NCBI GenBank assembly: GCA_031291615.1
Contig: JARLIS010000063.1
Location: 1 to 64,000 of the forward strand
Origin: Parvibaculum sp.
Lineage (GTDB): Bacteria; Pseudomonadota; Alphaproteobacteria; Parvibaculales; Parvibaculaceae
DNA: 64,000 nucleotides
Reading direction: 5' to 3'
Shown: piece by piece, positions 28,555 to 36,510 of the stretch
How positions within the stretch are numbered: the first letter of the stretch is position 1
Layout: each line of letters begins with the position of its first letter
Notes under the pieces: model-generated
Database searches by the model: none
What the model saw: the letters and a program-made list of their open reading frames with translations, nothing else
Told to the model about the DNA's origin: nothing
Made by a program: the position numbers and the translations under genes

Positions 28555-28932
28555 ATGCCAATCCCGACGAATACGACGCAGCACCATGCCAGCGCGCCGC
28601 CCCCGGCGGTGATCGAGGGCATTTTCCGAGCCTTGTCGGACCCGACGCGCCGCGACGTCATCGAGAGGTTGAGCGCGCGGCCGGCATCGGTCAGCGAACT
28701 CGCCGCGCCCTATCGCATGGCGCTTCCCTCCTTTCTCGAACACATGAAGGTGCTGGAGAGCTGCGGGCTCGTGCACTCGCAGAAGAAGGGCCGGGTTCGC
28801 ACCTATGAACTCGCGGCCGACCGACTGAAGGAAGCCGAAGACTGGCTCGGCAAACAGCGACGCCTGTGGGAGCGCCGTTTCGACCAACTGGATGAGTATC
28901 TTTTGAAGATGAAAGAGGATGGCCTGACATGA
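28555..28932 (+). CDS. ArsR-type winged-helix regulator
   Basis: A 125-residue regulator: [80 protein letters not shown]. This is the metal-independent ArsR subgroup usually paired with SRPBCC/AHSA1 genes; no metal-binding cysteine motif is present. It overlaps the SRPBCC gene by four bases (ATGA). The operator upstream suggests it represses its own operon. Confidence 0.9.
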   Translation: MPIPTNTTQHHASAPPPAVIEGIFRALSDPTRRDVIERLSARPASVSELAAPYRMALPSFLEHMKVLESCGLVHSQKKGRVRTYELAADRLKEAEDWLGKQRRLWERRFDQLDEYLLKMKEDGLT

Positions 28933-29426
28933 AATCCGTGCTTGTGAAACCCGACCCGAAATTCGATCTCGTCCTGGAGCGCGAGATTGACGTGCCGGTA
29001 TCGCTCATCTGGAAAGCCTGGACGACGCCGGAGCATTTGAAGCACTGGTTCTGCCCGCGCCCCTGGACCGTCACGCAATGCGAGATCGACCTGCGGCCCG
29101 GCGGCGCCTTCCGCACGGTGATGCGCTCGCCGGAAGGTCAGGAATTTCCAAATGTAGGCTGCTATCTCGAAATCGCCGAAAACGAGCGGCTAATTTTCAC
29201 CGATGCGCTCTTGCCGGGCTTCCGCCCTGCGGCCGAGCCCTTCTTCACCGCCGTGCTTGAGCTTCATCCGCTCGGCGCGGACCGCACCCGCTATGTCGCG
29301 ACCGCCATTCACGGCAGCGAAGACACGCGCAAACGACATGAAGACATGGGATTTTTCGACGGCTGGGCGACGGTGGCGACGCAAATGACCGAGTACATCA
29401 AGGCCGGATTCAAGCCTGTGAGCTGA
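28929..29426 (+). CDS. SRPBCC/AHSA1 family protein
   Basis: A 165-residue START-like fold protein: [83 protein letters not shown], ending [23 protein letters not shown]. The family binds hydrophobic ligands in a deep pocket; the specific role is unknown. Its start overlaps the ArsR-type gene, a very common pairing in which the regulator controls this gene. Confidence 0.9.
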   Translation: MKSVLVKPDPKFDLVLEREIDVPVSLIWKAWTTPEHLKHWFCPRPWTVTQCEIDLRPGGAFRTVMRSPEGQEFPNVGCYLEIAENERLIFTDALLPGFRPAAEPFFTAVLELHPLGADRTRYVATAIHGSEDTRKRHEDMGFFDGWATVATQMTEYIKAGFKPVS

Positions 29427-29551
29427 CGGCGGCGTCTTCGTCCTTGTCTCGACCGCCAAGATAGTCGCGCGGACCGGAGTCGACATGAGGCGTCTCGCGC
29501 TTCATCGTCCAGTCATTCTCGACAAGGTGACACTTTCCTTGGAGACATCGC

Positions 29552-30196
29552 ATGACCGAGATGATCCTGACGACCTTCGACTGGGTGCCTGAAATGCCGC
29601 GCGGCTATGTGCGGGACCTGAGGGTGCGATGGGCGCTCGAAGAAGCGGGCCTGCCCTATCGCGTCGAAAGCGTTCCCTTCCGCGAAAGGGACGCCGGTCA
29701 CTTCACGCGCCAGCCTTTCGGCCAGGTGCCGTGGTTGAGAGACGGGGACATCTCGATTTTCGAAACCGGCGCGATCCTGCTTTATCTGGGCGAGCGCAGC
29801 AATGCGCTGATGTCGAGCGATCGGCATCGCCGCAGCGAAACGATCGAGTGGCTGTTCGCGGCGCTCAATTCCGTCGAAATGGCCGTCCTGCCCTGGTTCC
29901 TGCAGAAGACTTCAGGCGGCGGCTCAGACGCGCCGGTGCCGGAGCATCTGGAGGCGTTTCTGAAAGCCCGTCTCACACGCATGGAGGCGGTGCTGGCGGG
30001 ACGCGAATGGCTTGCGGGGAGCTTTTCCGTTGCCGACATTCTCATGGCGGATGTGCTGCGCCTTGTCGCGCGGCTCGACGGGCTGGCGGCCTTCCCCGCC
30101 TGCCGCGACTATGTTGCGCGCGCCACCGCCCGTCCGTCTTTCGTCAAGGCTCACGCCGATCAGTTGGCCCATTTCGCGGCGTCGGACGCGGCTTGA
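29552..30196 (+). CDS. Glutathione S-transferase family protein
   Basis: A 214-residue GST. The N-terminal thioredoxin-like domain has MPRGYVRDLRVRWALEEAGLPYRVESVPFRERDAGHFTRQPFGQVPWLRDGDISIFETGAILLYLGER, with the cis-proline in GQVPWL and the glutathione-contact FETGAIL. The helical C-terminal domain includes WLAGSFSVADILMADVLRL, with the family's N-capping box. It is downstream of the ArsR/SRPBCC pair and may be part of that operon. The substrate is unknown. Confidence 0.9.
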   Translation: MTEMILTTFDWVPEMPRGYVRDLRVRWALEEAGLPYRVESVPFRERDAGHFTRQPFGQVPWLRDGDISIFETGAILLYLGERSNALMSSDRHRRSETIEWLFAALNSVEMAVLPWFLQKTSGGGSDAPVPEHLEAFLKARLTRMEAVLAGREWLAGSFSVADILMADVLRLVARLDGLAAFPACRDYVARATARPSFVKAHADQLAHFAASDAA

Positions 30197-30218
30197 CGGC
30201 CGATGCGGCGGGCGTCGC

Positions 30219-31211
30219 TCAGAGTGCGGCGCTATAGGGCGTCATGTCCCAATTGGGCCAGCGCTGCTTCATGCGCGCGATTGTATTCGCGGTCCAGAAG
30301 GGATCGCCGGGGCGGGGAATGCCGAGGCAAGCAAGCTGTTCGGGCGAGGCATTGTCGACCACATTGTTCCAGGGCTTCAGGAAGTGATAGGGCCATGCCG
30401 TCCAGGCGACCTGGTCATTGCCCGCTGCCTTGAAGCTCGCTGTGATCGTATAGCGGTGCCCGCCCGGCCGCGTGAGATTGGTGCCACGGTGATAGACGTC
30501 GATGCTGTAGGCAAACACGGATCCCGCCGGCGCGGCACCGGAACGCTCGATCTTCTTGAGCGCGAGTTGCTTGGGATGGGCAAAGGCCGTGGCATGATTG
30601 TCGTCGAATGAAATCTGCGCTCCGCCGAGCCCCGCGCCGCCATCGGCCTCCTCCGGCATGATCGTGCGCATGGGCCCGACGATGGCTGCCGCTTCGGGAT
30701 TTGGCACGTAGTGGATCGCACCCAGATCGTCGCTGACATCGGTGACGAAGATCATGAAGTTGATCGTGCTACCTGCCGCCGTGTCGCCCGGCACTGTCAG
30801 CGTGTGGTTCTTGAAGTCGCAATGGAAGGGCTGATCGTAGTCGGCATCGCCGGTGAACTTGGCCCAGGCATCGCACTGATAGAGACGGACGTCATCCACG
30901 CCGAGCGCGGCCTTCGCAAAGGCGATCAGCCTCGGATTGAGGCCGATGAGGTTCATGGCTTTCGAAGCGGCGAAAGGCAGGTGCTCCGTATTCCTGAACT
31001 GCGCAGGATCGAACACGCCGACAGCGCCCTTGGGTGTGTTGACGACCGCGTTGTGGCTGTTGCGCCTTGCAAGGAACATGGCGTCGCAATCCGCATTGAC
31101 CGGAGCGATCTCATCGGCGGCAAGGAACCGGTCGAGAATGACCGCGCCGTCGCGGCGAAAAGCCGACACCTGGTCGGATATGCGGCATTCGGATTGATCG
31201 TCCTTCATCAT
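30219..31211 (-). CDS. Phytanoyl-CoA dioxygenase family protein
   Basis: A 330-residue Fe(II)/2-oxoglutarate-dependent oxygenase of the PhyH family. The N-terminus has VSAFRRDGAVILDRFLAADEIAPVNADCD. The facial triad probably uses the His and Asp of FHCDFKNHTL and the His of YSIDVYHRGTNLTRPGGHRYTITASFK, whose Arg would hold 2-oxoglutarate. I start at ATG 31211 because GGAGAG precedes it; the open frame further upstream crosses the operator. The divergent TetR gene at 31402 probably regulates it. The substrate is unknown. Confidence 0.85.
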   Translation of the reverse strand: MMKDDQSECRISDQVSAFRRDGAVILDRFLAADEIAPVNADCDAMFLARRNSHNAVVNTPKGAVGVFDPAQFRNTEHLPFAASKAMNLIGLNPRLIAFAKAALGVDDVRLYQCDAWAKFTGDADYDQPFHCDFKNHTLTVPGDTAAGSTINFMIFVTDVSDDLGAIHYVPNPEAAAIVGPMRTIMPEEADGGAGLGGAQISFDDNHATAFAHPKQLALKKIERSGAAPAGSVFAYSIDVYHRGTNLTRPGGHRYTITASFKAAGNDQVAWTAWPYHFLKPWNNVVDNASPEQLACLGIPRPGDPFWTANTIARMKQRWPNWDMTPYSAAL

Positions 31212-31309
31212 CTCTCTCCCTTGCTCCTCATAGCCTTTTTGTCGGCAGGCTCCTCCGCGACGAAGCCTGGCCGGGGCACAGCCAAGCCTCGCTCGAAGAG
31301 GGGTATCCG

Positions 31310-31333
31310 AAATGTTGAATGTCTTCAACATTT
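31310..31333. promoter_or_regulatory. TetR operator between PhyH and TetR genes
   Basis: A perfect 10-bp inverted repeat, AAATGTTGAA (31310-31319) and TTCAACATTT (31324-31333), has a 4-bp spacer. A third half-site TTCAACATT lies at 31346-31354. It sits in the divergent gap between the oxygenase and the TetR gene. Confidence 0.8.
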
Positions 31334-31401
31334 ATGTTTAAGTCGTTCAACATTGAAGGCCGAGGCTTGGATCGGCTAGGGTCGGACATGGGAAATCGAC
31401 A

Positions 31402-32037
31402 ATGACGACGGCGGCACCTGCCAAGTCCGAACGGCGCAGCCGCACGGAAGCGCGGCTCCTTTCCGCGGTCGCCGAGATCCTAGAATCCGAGGGGTTTGAA
31501 GGGCTGACGATCCCGCGGGTATGCGAGGTGTCGGGCGTAACCTCGCCGCTGATCTATCGGTATTTCGGGGGGCTGGACGATCTGTTCGATGCCTATCTCG
31601 AGGCTGAGCCGCCCATGCTCACCGACGAGGAATTCCGCAGGCAGGTTGAGGCGGACGGCTTCGATGCCTTGCCGCTACGCGCGAAGCTGAAGCGCATCCT
31701 GCGCGGCACGCTGGACAATCTCATCCGCCGTCCCGTGGTCGGCAAGATGCTCGTGCGTGAATTGTCCAGCGGCGGCCGCTTCGCAGATCGGGTGGAGGAA
31801 TTCCGAAAGCAGCGGACGCGCGACTACATCGGCTCTCTCCGCGCGTCCCTCCGGTCGGCCGGGGCGGACATAGACGCGGATCTGGAATTCGTGCTGCTGC
31901 TGGACGGGGTCATCCTTTTCGCGATCCGGCAGACGGTCCATTCCGACTATCATGGCCAGACCTTCGTCGAGAACGACGACTGGAGCCGCGTGCACAAGGC
32001 GCTGGACGCCATGGTGGACCGGCTTTTCCCCGACTGA
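31402..32037 (+). CDS. TetR family transcriptional regulator
   Basis: A 211-residue TetR repressor with the helix-turn-helix RLLSAVAEILESEGFEGLTIPRVCEVSGVTSPLIYRYFGGLDDLFDAYLE and a helical ligand domain. It is divergent from the PhyH oxygenase with a strong palindrome between them, so control of both genes is likely. It converges on rpiB with 34 bp between the stops. Confidence 0.9.
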   Translation: MTTAAPAKSERRSRTEARLLSAVAEILESEGFEGLTIPRVCEVSGVTSPLIYRYFGGLDDLFDAYLEAEPPMLTDEEFRRQVEADGFDALPLRAKLKRILRGTLDNLIRRPVVGKMLVRELSSGGRFADRVEEFRKQRTRDYIGSLRASLRSAGADIDADLEFVLLLDGVILFAIRQTVHSDYHGQTFVENDDWSRVHKALDAMVDRLFPD

Positions 32038-32071
32038 CCGGGCAAGGTCGATCCGCCAGCGCAGGACGGCG

Positions 32072-32521
32072 CTACTCCTCCAGCGCCTTGATCATCTCCA
32101 CGCGCGTCGCATGGCGGGCGCCTTCGAATTGCGCATTGAGAAAGGCATCGACGATATCGAGGGCCAGCCCCTCGCCCACCACGCGCGCGCCGATCGACAG
32201 CATGTTGGCATCGTTATGCTGGCGGATCATGCGGGCCGAGAACGTGTCGGCGCAGACGCCGCAGCGGATGCCCTTCACCTTGTTCGCCGCCATCATGATG
32301 CCCTGGCCGGTGCCGCACAGGATGATGCCCATATGGCAATCGCCGGAGGCGACGAGCCGCGCGGCCGCGGCGCCGTGCTCGGGATAGTGCGTGCTCTCCG
32401 GCGTCGTCGGCCCGATGTCGACCGCCACCCAGCCCTGCGCCGCGATGTGAGCGGCTATCGCCTGCCGGAGCGGAATGGCAGCGTGGTCGCTGGAAAGGGC
32501 GATGCGTTTGCCGGCTGTCAT
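32072..32521 (-). CDS. rpiB: Ribose-5-phosphate isomerase B
   Basis: Interconverts ribose-5-phosphate and ribulose-5-phosphate. The 149-residue RpiB/LacAB fold is complete: RIALSSDHAAIPLRQAIAAHI, IGPTTPESTHYPEHGAAAARLV, the catalytic cysteine region GIILCGTGQGIMMAANKVKGIRCGVCADTFSARMIRQHNDANMLSIGARVV. The region upstream of its start, including its first codons, is present again at 33925-34056 (see findings). Confidence 0.94.
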   Translation of the reverse strand: MTAGKRIALSSDHAAIPLRQAIAAHIAAQGWVAVDIGPTTPESTHYPEHGAAAARLVASGDCHMGIILCGTGQGIMMAANKVKGIRCGVCADTFSARMIRQHNDANMLSIGARVVGEGLALDIVDAFLNAQFEGARHATRVEMIKALEE

Positions 32522-32636
32522 GGAGAAGTCATCCCTATTTCCGAAGCGTTATGGCGGTCCGGCTGAGTTTGTTAGAGTCCCAGCGCAAACTGAATGGCGA
32601 TCTCACTCCGCCGCATTCAAAGTTTTCGAGGGCGCA
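32505..32636. repeat. rpiB start/upstream repeat, copy 1
   Basis: The first codons of rpiB plus about 115 bp upstream match 33925-34056 with high but imperfect identity (shared blocks include TATGGCGGTCC, GAGTCCCAGCGCAAACTGAA and GCATTCAAAGTTTTCG). The far end runs into the HxlR gene's last codons. Both copies are in the same orientation about 1.4 kb apart. Confidence 0.8.
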
Positions 32637-33051
32637 CACCAACCTCGTCGAGAGGCACTTCTGTCGCGCAGCACTCGCAAATGACGACCTGCCGGGTCAA
32701 CCCTCCACAATTCCTGTGGATGTAATCTATCGGTCCCGGCCGCAACCATCGATCGCCCCAATCATTCAGCGAGATGATGACAGCCTTGAGGGCTCTCCCT
32801 TTCTCGGTGAGGAGATATTCGCGCGGCGCGCCGGGCTCCGTCCGCACCTCCATCAATCCATTGGCGAGGAATGTCTCCAATCGCTTGGTCAGAATATTTG
32901 GAGCAATGCCAAGGCTTCTCTCGAAATCCGAGAAGCGGGTGTGACCGCGGAAAAAAGCGTCGCGCAGGATGAGCAGGCTCCAGCGCTCTCCAACAAGCTC
33001 GAGAGCGCTCGCAGCCGAGCAAATCTGCCCTGGATAATTTCGGCCCAACAT
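32617..33051 (-). CDS. HxlR family transcriptional regulator
   Basis: A 144-residue winged-helix protein of the HxlR/DUF24 family: ICSAASALELVGERWSLLILRDAFFRGHTRFSDFERSLGIAPNILTKRLETFLANGLMEVRTEPGAPREYLLTEKGRALKAVIISLNDWGDRWL. The family's N-terminal cysteine lies in QICSAASAL, and a CECC motif occurs near the C-terminus (VVICECCATEV). It diverges from a GST gene with a palindrome between them. Its final codons fall inside the rpiB-upstream repeat, suggesting insertion next to that sequence. Confidence 0.9.
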   Translation of the reverse strand: MLGRNYPGQICSAASALELVGERWSLLILRDAFFRGHTRFSDFERSLGIAPNILTKRLETFLANGLMEVRTEPGAPREYLLTEKGRALKAVIISLNDWGDRWLRPGPIDYIHRNCGGLTRQVVICECCATEVPLDEVGVRPRKL

Positions 33052-33072
33052 TTTTCATAGGTATCACAAATT

Positions 33073-33089
33073 ACTTGCATCAAGCAAGT
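33073..33089. promoter_or_regulatory. Candidate HxlR operator
   Basis: Inverted repeat ACTTGC (33073-33078) / GCAAGT (33084-33089) with 5-bp spacer, plus a further direct half-site GCAAGT about 20 bp to the right, in the divergent HxlR-GST gap. Confidence 0.6.
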
Positions 33090-33145
33090 GATTGACTATC
33101 GTGATGCAAGTCACATGCGGGTGCGCTGGAGACATGGGGGATAAG

Positions 33146-33769
33146 ATGGCAGTCAAACTGTATGGAATAGCCGGCAGCCCGAACGTGCGCGGAGCAATGC
33201 TGGGGCTTGCCGAGAAAGGGGTGGCGTTTGAGCTGATCGAAGTAGCGCCGCCGTTCAAAACGGACGAGCATCTGGCTCGAAACCCATTCGGTCGCGTGCC
33301 CGTGCTGGAACATGACGGGTTCATGCTCTATGAAACGCAAGCCATCTTGCGGTATCTGGATCAGGCCTTTCCGGGTCCATCGCTCCAGCCGGTGAGCCCG
33401 CACGAAGCGGCTCGCATGAACCAGATTCTCGGCATCATCGATTACTACTTATTTCAAACCTGGAGCGGCACGATCGCATTCGAGCGTCTGGTCGCCACAA
33501 ACCTCCTGGGCCGGCACAGCGACGAAGAGCGGATTGCGGCCGCCGTTCCGATGGCGCGCCTCGCTGCCGAAGCAGTCGAAGATTTGAATGCAGGGCCCTA
33601 TCTCACGGGCGATACCTACAGTCTGGCGGATATTCGCCTATTGCCGCACTTCCAGTGGTTTCGCTTCACGCCGGAGGGCGAGGCTGTCCTCGCCGGCAAA
33701 AAGAGGCTCGCTCAATGGTTTCAGTTGGCGAGTGAGCGTCCGAACGCCAGGGCAGTGCTTCAACAATAG
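33146..33769 (+). CDS. Glutathione S-transferase family protein
   Basis: A 207-residue GST: KLYGIAGSPNVRGAMLGLAEKGVAFELIEVAPPFKTDEHLARNPFGRVPVLEHDGFMLYETQAILRYLDQAFPGPSL, with cis-proline in GRVPVL and glutathione contact YETQAIL. The C-terminal helical domain has YLTGDTYSLADIRLLPHFQWF. The ATG at 33146 has GGGGGA five bases upstream; the frame is open to 33092 but that part overlaps the operator. The HxlR regulator probably controls it. The substrate is unknown. Confidence 0.88.
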   Translation: MAVKLYGIAGSPNVRGAMLGLAEKGVAFELIEVAPPFKTDEHLARNPFGRVPVLEHDGFMLYETQAILRYLDQAFPGPSLQPVSPHEAARMNQILGIIDYYLFQTWSGTIAFERLVATNLLGRHSDEERIAAAVPMARLAAEAVEDLNAGPYLTGDTYSLADIRLLPHFQWFRFTPEGEAVLAGKKRLAQWFQLASERPNARAVLQQ

Positions 33770-33873
33770 TCTTGGCGTGCGAAACATTGCCGCGAAACTG
33801 ATTACTCTCGCCTGGCACAGCTCAGTCGGCGGATAGTCTGTAATGCGCATGACTGTTCGCGGCGATGAGGCCC

Positions 33874-33942
33874 CTACTCCCGCTCGATCGTTCCCGGCGG
33901 CTTCGAGGTCACGTCGTCGACGACGCGTCTGCCGGCCGTCAT
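33874..33942 (-). pseudogene. guaA 3' remnant (17 codons) joined to an rpiB start
   Basis: The last 17 codons of guaA, drifted to end ERE-TAG, occupy 33874-33927. They read in the same frame as, and follow, the first codons of an rpiB-like start (MTAGRR) with ATG at 33942. The result is a 22-codon chimeric frame. It is probably a scar of recombination; I have no evidence that it is expressed. Confidence 0.7.
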
Positions 33943-34056
33943 TGCGAAATCATCCTATTCCCGAAGTGCTATGGCGGTCCGCCTGAGTTTGTTCGAGTCC
34001 CAGCGCAAACTGAACGGCGAACCAACTCCGACGCATTCAAAGTTTTCGCCGCCGCA
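33925..34056. repeat. rpiB start/upstream repeat, copy 2
   Basis: Second copy of the sequence at 32505-32636. Here it has no rpiB gene body: the start codon leads directly into the guaA 3' remnant. The copy ends at the GCATTCAAAGTTTTCG block, followed by unrelated sequence up to the M20 gene. Confidence 0.8.
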
Positions 34057-34308
34057 CGTCTGAAGCCTGAAGCCGGCTGACGTCTCGCCGGTTCACTTCC
34101 GCTCGATTGTTTCGATTGCACATAACGATTTGATTTACCCGTAAACCCGGCGCGGGAAAAAGGCTGCTCGACGCGGCTCAGGGCAAGAGCCGCGCTTCAG
34201 TGGAGACCGTGTGATCGCGATGGTCGATCAAGTGGAAAGGCGGGCACGTAGCGGCCAACGCCTTACCGTGCGATACTGACAACGGGCTGGCTTCAGAAGG
34301 AGGTCGTC

Positions 34309-35583
34309 ATGGCGGAGCGTACAAGTGTCAACGGCGCGTCCATTGTTCTGACGAACCTAAGCAAACAGCTACCTGAACTTGAAGCGCTTTATAAAGACAT
34401 TCACGCTCATCCCGAATTGTCGATGCATGAGACTCGAACGGCGGGTATCGCCGCCGACAGGCTCAGAAAAGCCGGCTACGAGGTGACGACGGGGGTGGGC
34501 AAGACAGGTGTGGTTGGACTGCTTCGCAACGGCGACGGACCAACGGTGATGCTCCGCGCCGACATGGATGCGCTACCGATCGCCGAGAACACCGGCCTTA
34601 CCTATGCGAGCAAGGTCACGGCGACGGACGCCGAAGGCAACGCCGTACCGGTGGGCCATATGTGCGGCCACGACATGCATGTCACATGGCTGGCCGGCGC
34701 GGCGGCACTGCTGTCGCAGGCGCGTGGTGCCTGGAAGGGCACTCTGATGGTCATATTTCAACCGGGTGAAGAAACCGCGCAAGGCGCTCAGGCCATGATC
34801 GACGATGGCCTGCTTAAACGCTTCCCGACGCCCGATGTCGTGCTGGGCCAGCATGTCATGGTTGGCCCCTCCGGCACCGTCGCCGGAAGCGCGGGACCGA
34901 TCACCTCGGCGGCTGACAGCCTGCAAATCCGTTTGTTCGGACGCGGCGCACATGGCTCGATGCCGCAAGCCAGCATCGATCCCGTCGTCATGGCGGCATC
35001 CGTCGTTCTACGGCTCCAGACCATCGTGTCCCGCGAAGTTGCCGCAACCGACGCGGCGGTTGTGACGGTCGGTGTGCTGCAAGCCGGCACGAAGGAAAAC
35101 GTCATTCCCGACGAAGCCATTATCAAACTCAATGTGCGCACATTCGATGCCGGTGTGCGCAAGCATGTCCTTGCGGCGATCGAGCGGATCGTCAATGCCG
35201 AGGCCGAAGCCTCGGGGGCCCCGCGCAAGCCGGAGATCAAGCCGCTCGACCGCTACCCGCTCAACGTGAATGATGAAACCGCGAGCAACCGCATTGCCGA
35301 AGCTTTTCGCGGCCATTTTTCTCCCGACCGGGTCAAGCATACGGGCCCAGCGCCGGCGAGCGAGGATTTCGGCTGCTTCGGCACCGCTTGGCAGGTGCCC
35401 TCGGTGTTCTGGTTCGTGGGCGGCAATGATCCCAAAATCTATGCGCAGGCCAAGGCGGCGGGCAAGTTGAACGAACTGCCGGTGAATCATAGTCCGCAAT
35501 TCGCGCCGATTTTGCATCCAACCCTGGAAACGGGCGTCGAGGCGCTGGTTGTCGGCGCACTGGCCTGGCTCGGCGCTAGCTGA
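34309..35583 (+). CDS. M20 family amidohydrolase
   Basis: A 424-residue M20D-type amidohydrolase (hippurate hydrolase/IAA-amino-acid hydrolase-like). Metal ligands are visible in VGHMCGHDMHVTWLAGAA and FQPGEETAQGAQAMIDDGL; LRADMDALPI marks the upstream catalytic segment; the dimerisation domain begins near LQIRLFGRGAHGSMPQASIDPVVMAAS; and HSPQFAPILHPTLETGVEAL closes the active site. GAAGGAGG precedes the ATG. It hydrolyses N-acyl or N-amidoyl amino acids; the exact substrate is unknown. It lies in the patchwork region between rpiB and guaA with a putative channel gene downstream. Confidence 0.9.
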   Translation: MAERTSVNGASIVLTNLSKQLPELEALYKDIHAHPELSMHETRTAGIAADRLRKAGYEVTTGVGKTGVVGLLRNGDGPTVMLRADMDALPIAENTGLTYASKVTATDAEGNAVPVGHMCGHDMHVTWLAGAAALLSQARGAWKGTLMVIFQPGEETAQGAQAMIDDGLLKRFPTPDVVLGQHVMVGPSGTVAGSAGPITSAADSLQIRLFGRGAHGSMPQASIDPVVMAASVVLRLQTIVSREVAATDAAVVTVGVLQAGTKENVIPDEAIIKLNVRTFDAGVRKHVLAAIERIVNAEAEASGAPRKPEIKPLDRYPLNVNDETASNRIAEAFRGHFSPDRVKHTGPAPASEDFGCFGTAWQVPSVFWFVGGNDPKIYAQAKAAGKLNELPVNHSPQFAPILHPTLETGVEALVVGALAWLGAS

Positions 35584-35597
35584 CGGCTTGTTGAGCC

Positions 35598-36314
35598 ATG
35601 TCGTTTTTTCATCTCGATACGCCAAGTTTCACGGGTGGGGTCGCAATGATCACGGTTGAAACCTTCGGGCATATCCTCGACCTGGGAGGCACATTCGTCT
35701 TCGCAATCAGCGGGGCGCTTGCCGCGATCAATCGCCGGCTCGACATTTTCGGCATCCTCGTTCTGTCTTTCGTGGCCGGAAATTTTGGCGGGATCAGCCG
35801 CGATGTGCTGATCGGCGCGGTGCCGCCAGCCGCGCTGATCGATGGACGATATTTGCTCGTTTCCGTCCTGGCCGGGCTTATCGCCTTCTTCCTTTACGCC
35901 GGCGTGGATCGGCTGCGCAGTCCCGTGCTTCTGTTCGATGCAATCGGACTTGCGTTCTTCGCGGTCGCCGGCGCGCAAAGGGCGCTCTCGTTCGGGCTGA
36001 GCCCGGTCATGGCCGCTCTTCTGGGCATGTTGACCGGCATCGGCGGCGGCGTGATGCGTGACGTGCTCCTCACCGAAATCCCGCAAGTGCTGCGGTCCGA
36101 TCTCTATGCCGTTGCGGCGCTGGCCGCCTCGTCCGTCGTCGTCCTCGGCGATCAGTTCGCTGTACCCTATGCAGCCTCAGCTCTGGTCGGAGGGGCCTTG
36201 TGCCTTGGAATTCGATTCATGGCGATCAGATATGGCTGGCATTTGCCGGTTGCCCGTCTTTCGGCGCGAGGCCGCGCGAACGATAGTCATTCGGACGATG
36301 CAAACTCGAGCTGA
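35598..36314 (+). CDS. TRIC/UPF0126 family membrane protein
   Basis: A seven-helix protein of up to 238 residues in the UPF0126 (YicG/YadS, TRIC cation-channel related) family. Two internally repeated halves each carry the signature: GNFGGISRDVLIGAVPPAAL in the first and TGIGGGVMRDVLLTEIPQVL in the second. ATG 35646 (MITVETFGHILDLGGTFVFAISGALAA) is an equally good start. Bacterial members are reported as cation channels; some are suggested amino-acid carriers, which would suit the amidohydrolase next to it. Confidence 0.85.
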   Translation: MSFFHLDTPSFTGGVAMITVETFGHILDLGGTFVFAISGALAAINRRLDIFGILVLSFVAGNFGGISRDVLIGAVPPAALIDGRYLLVSVLAGLIAFFLYAGVDRLRSPVLLFDAIGLAFFAVAGAQRALSFGLSPVMAALLGMLTGIGGGVMRDVLLTEIPQVLRSDLYAVAALAASSVVVLGDQFAVPYAASALVGGALCLGIRFMAIRYGWHLPVARLSARGRANDSHSDDANSS

Positions 36315-36341
36315 GGCGGAGCACAAGCTCCACGATGCCCC

Positions 36342-36510
36342 TCACTCCCACTCGATCGTGCCCGGCGGCTTCGAGATCACGTCATAGACGACCCAGTTGA
36401 TGCCCTTGACCTCGTTGATGATGCGCGTTGCAACGCGGCCGAGGAAGTCGTGGCCGAAGCGGTAACAGTCCGCAGTCATGCCGTCGGTCGAGGTGACGGC
36501 GCGGAGCGGC
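36342..36510 (-). pseudogene. guaA 3'-end remnant (about 55 codons)
   Basis: The last 54 codons of GMP synthase plus stop, in frame and still recognisable: [48 protein letters not shown]. It is a diverged copy of the true guaA end at 38396-38560, in the same orientation. No start or upstream guaA sequence exists here; the neighbouring reductase's stop codon directly abuts it. This is what remains when an element inserts in the 3' end of guaA and supplies its own replacement end. Confidence 0.9.

Noticed and set aside
33874..33942. A functional small protein gene
   Set aside because: Each half is explained by a known gene end (rpiB start, guaA end); no independent evidence for expression.
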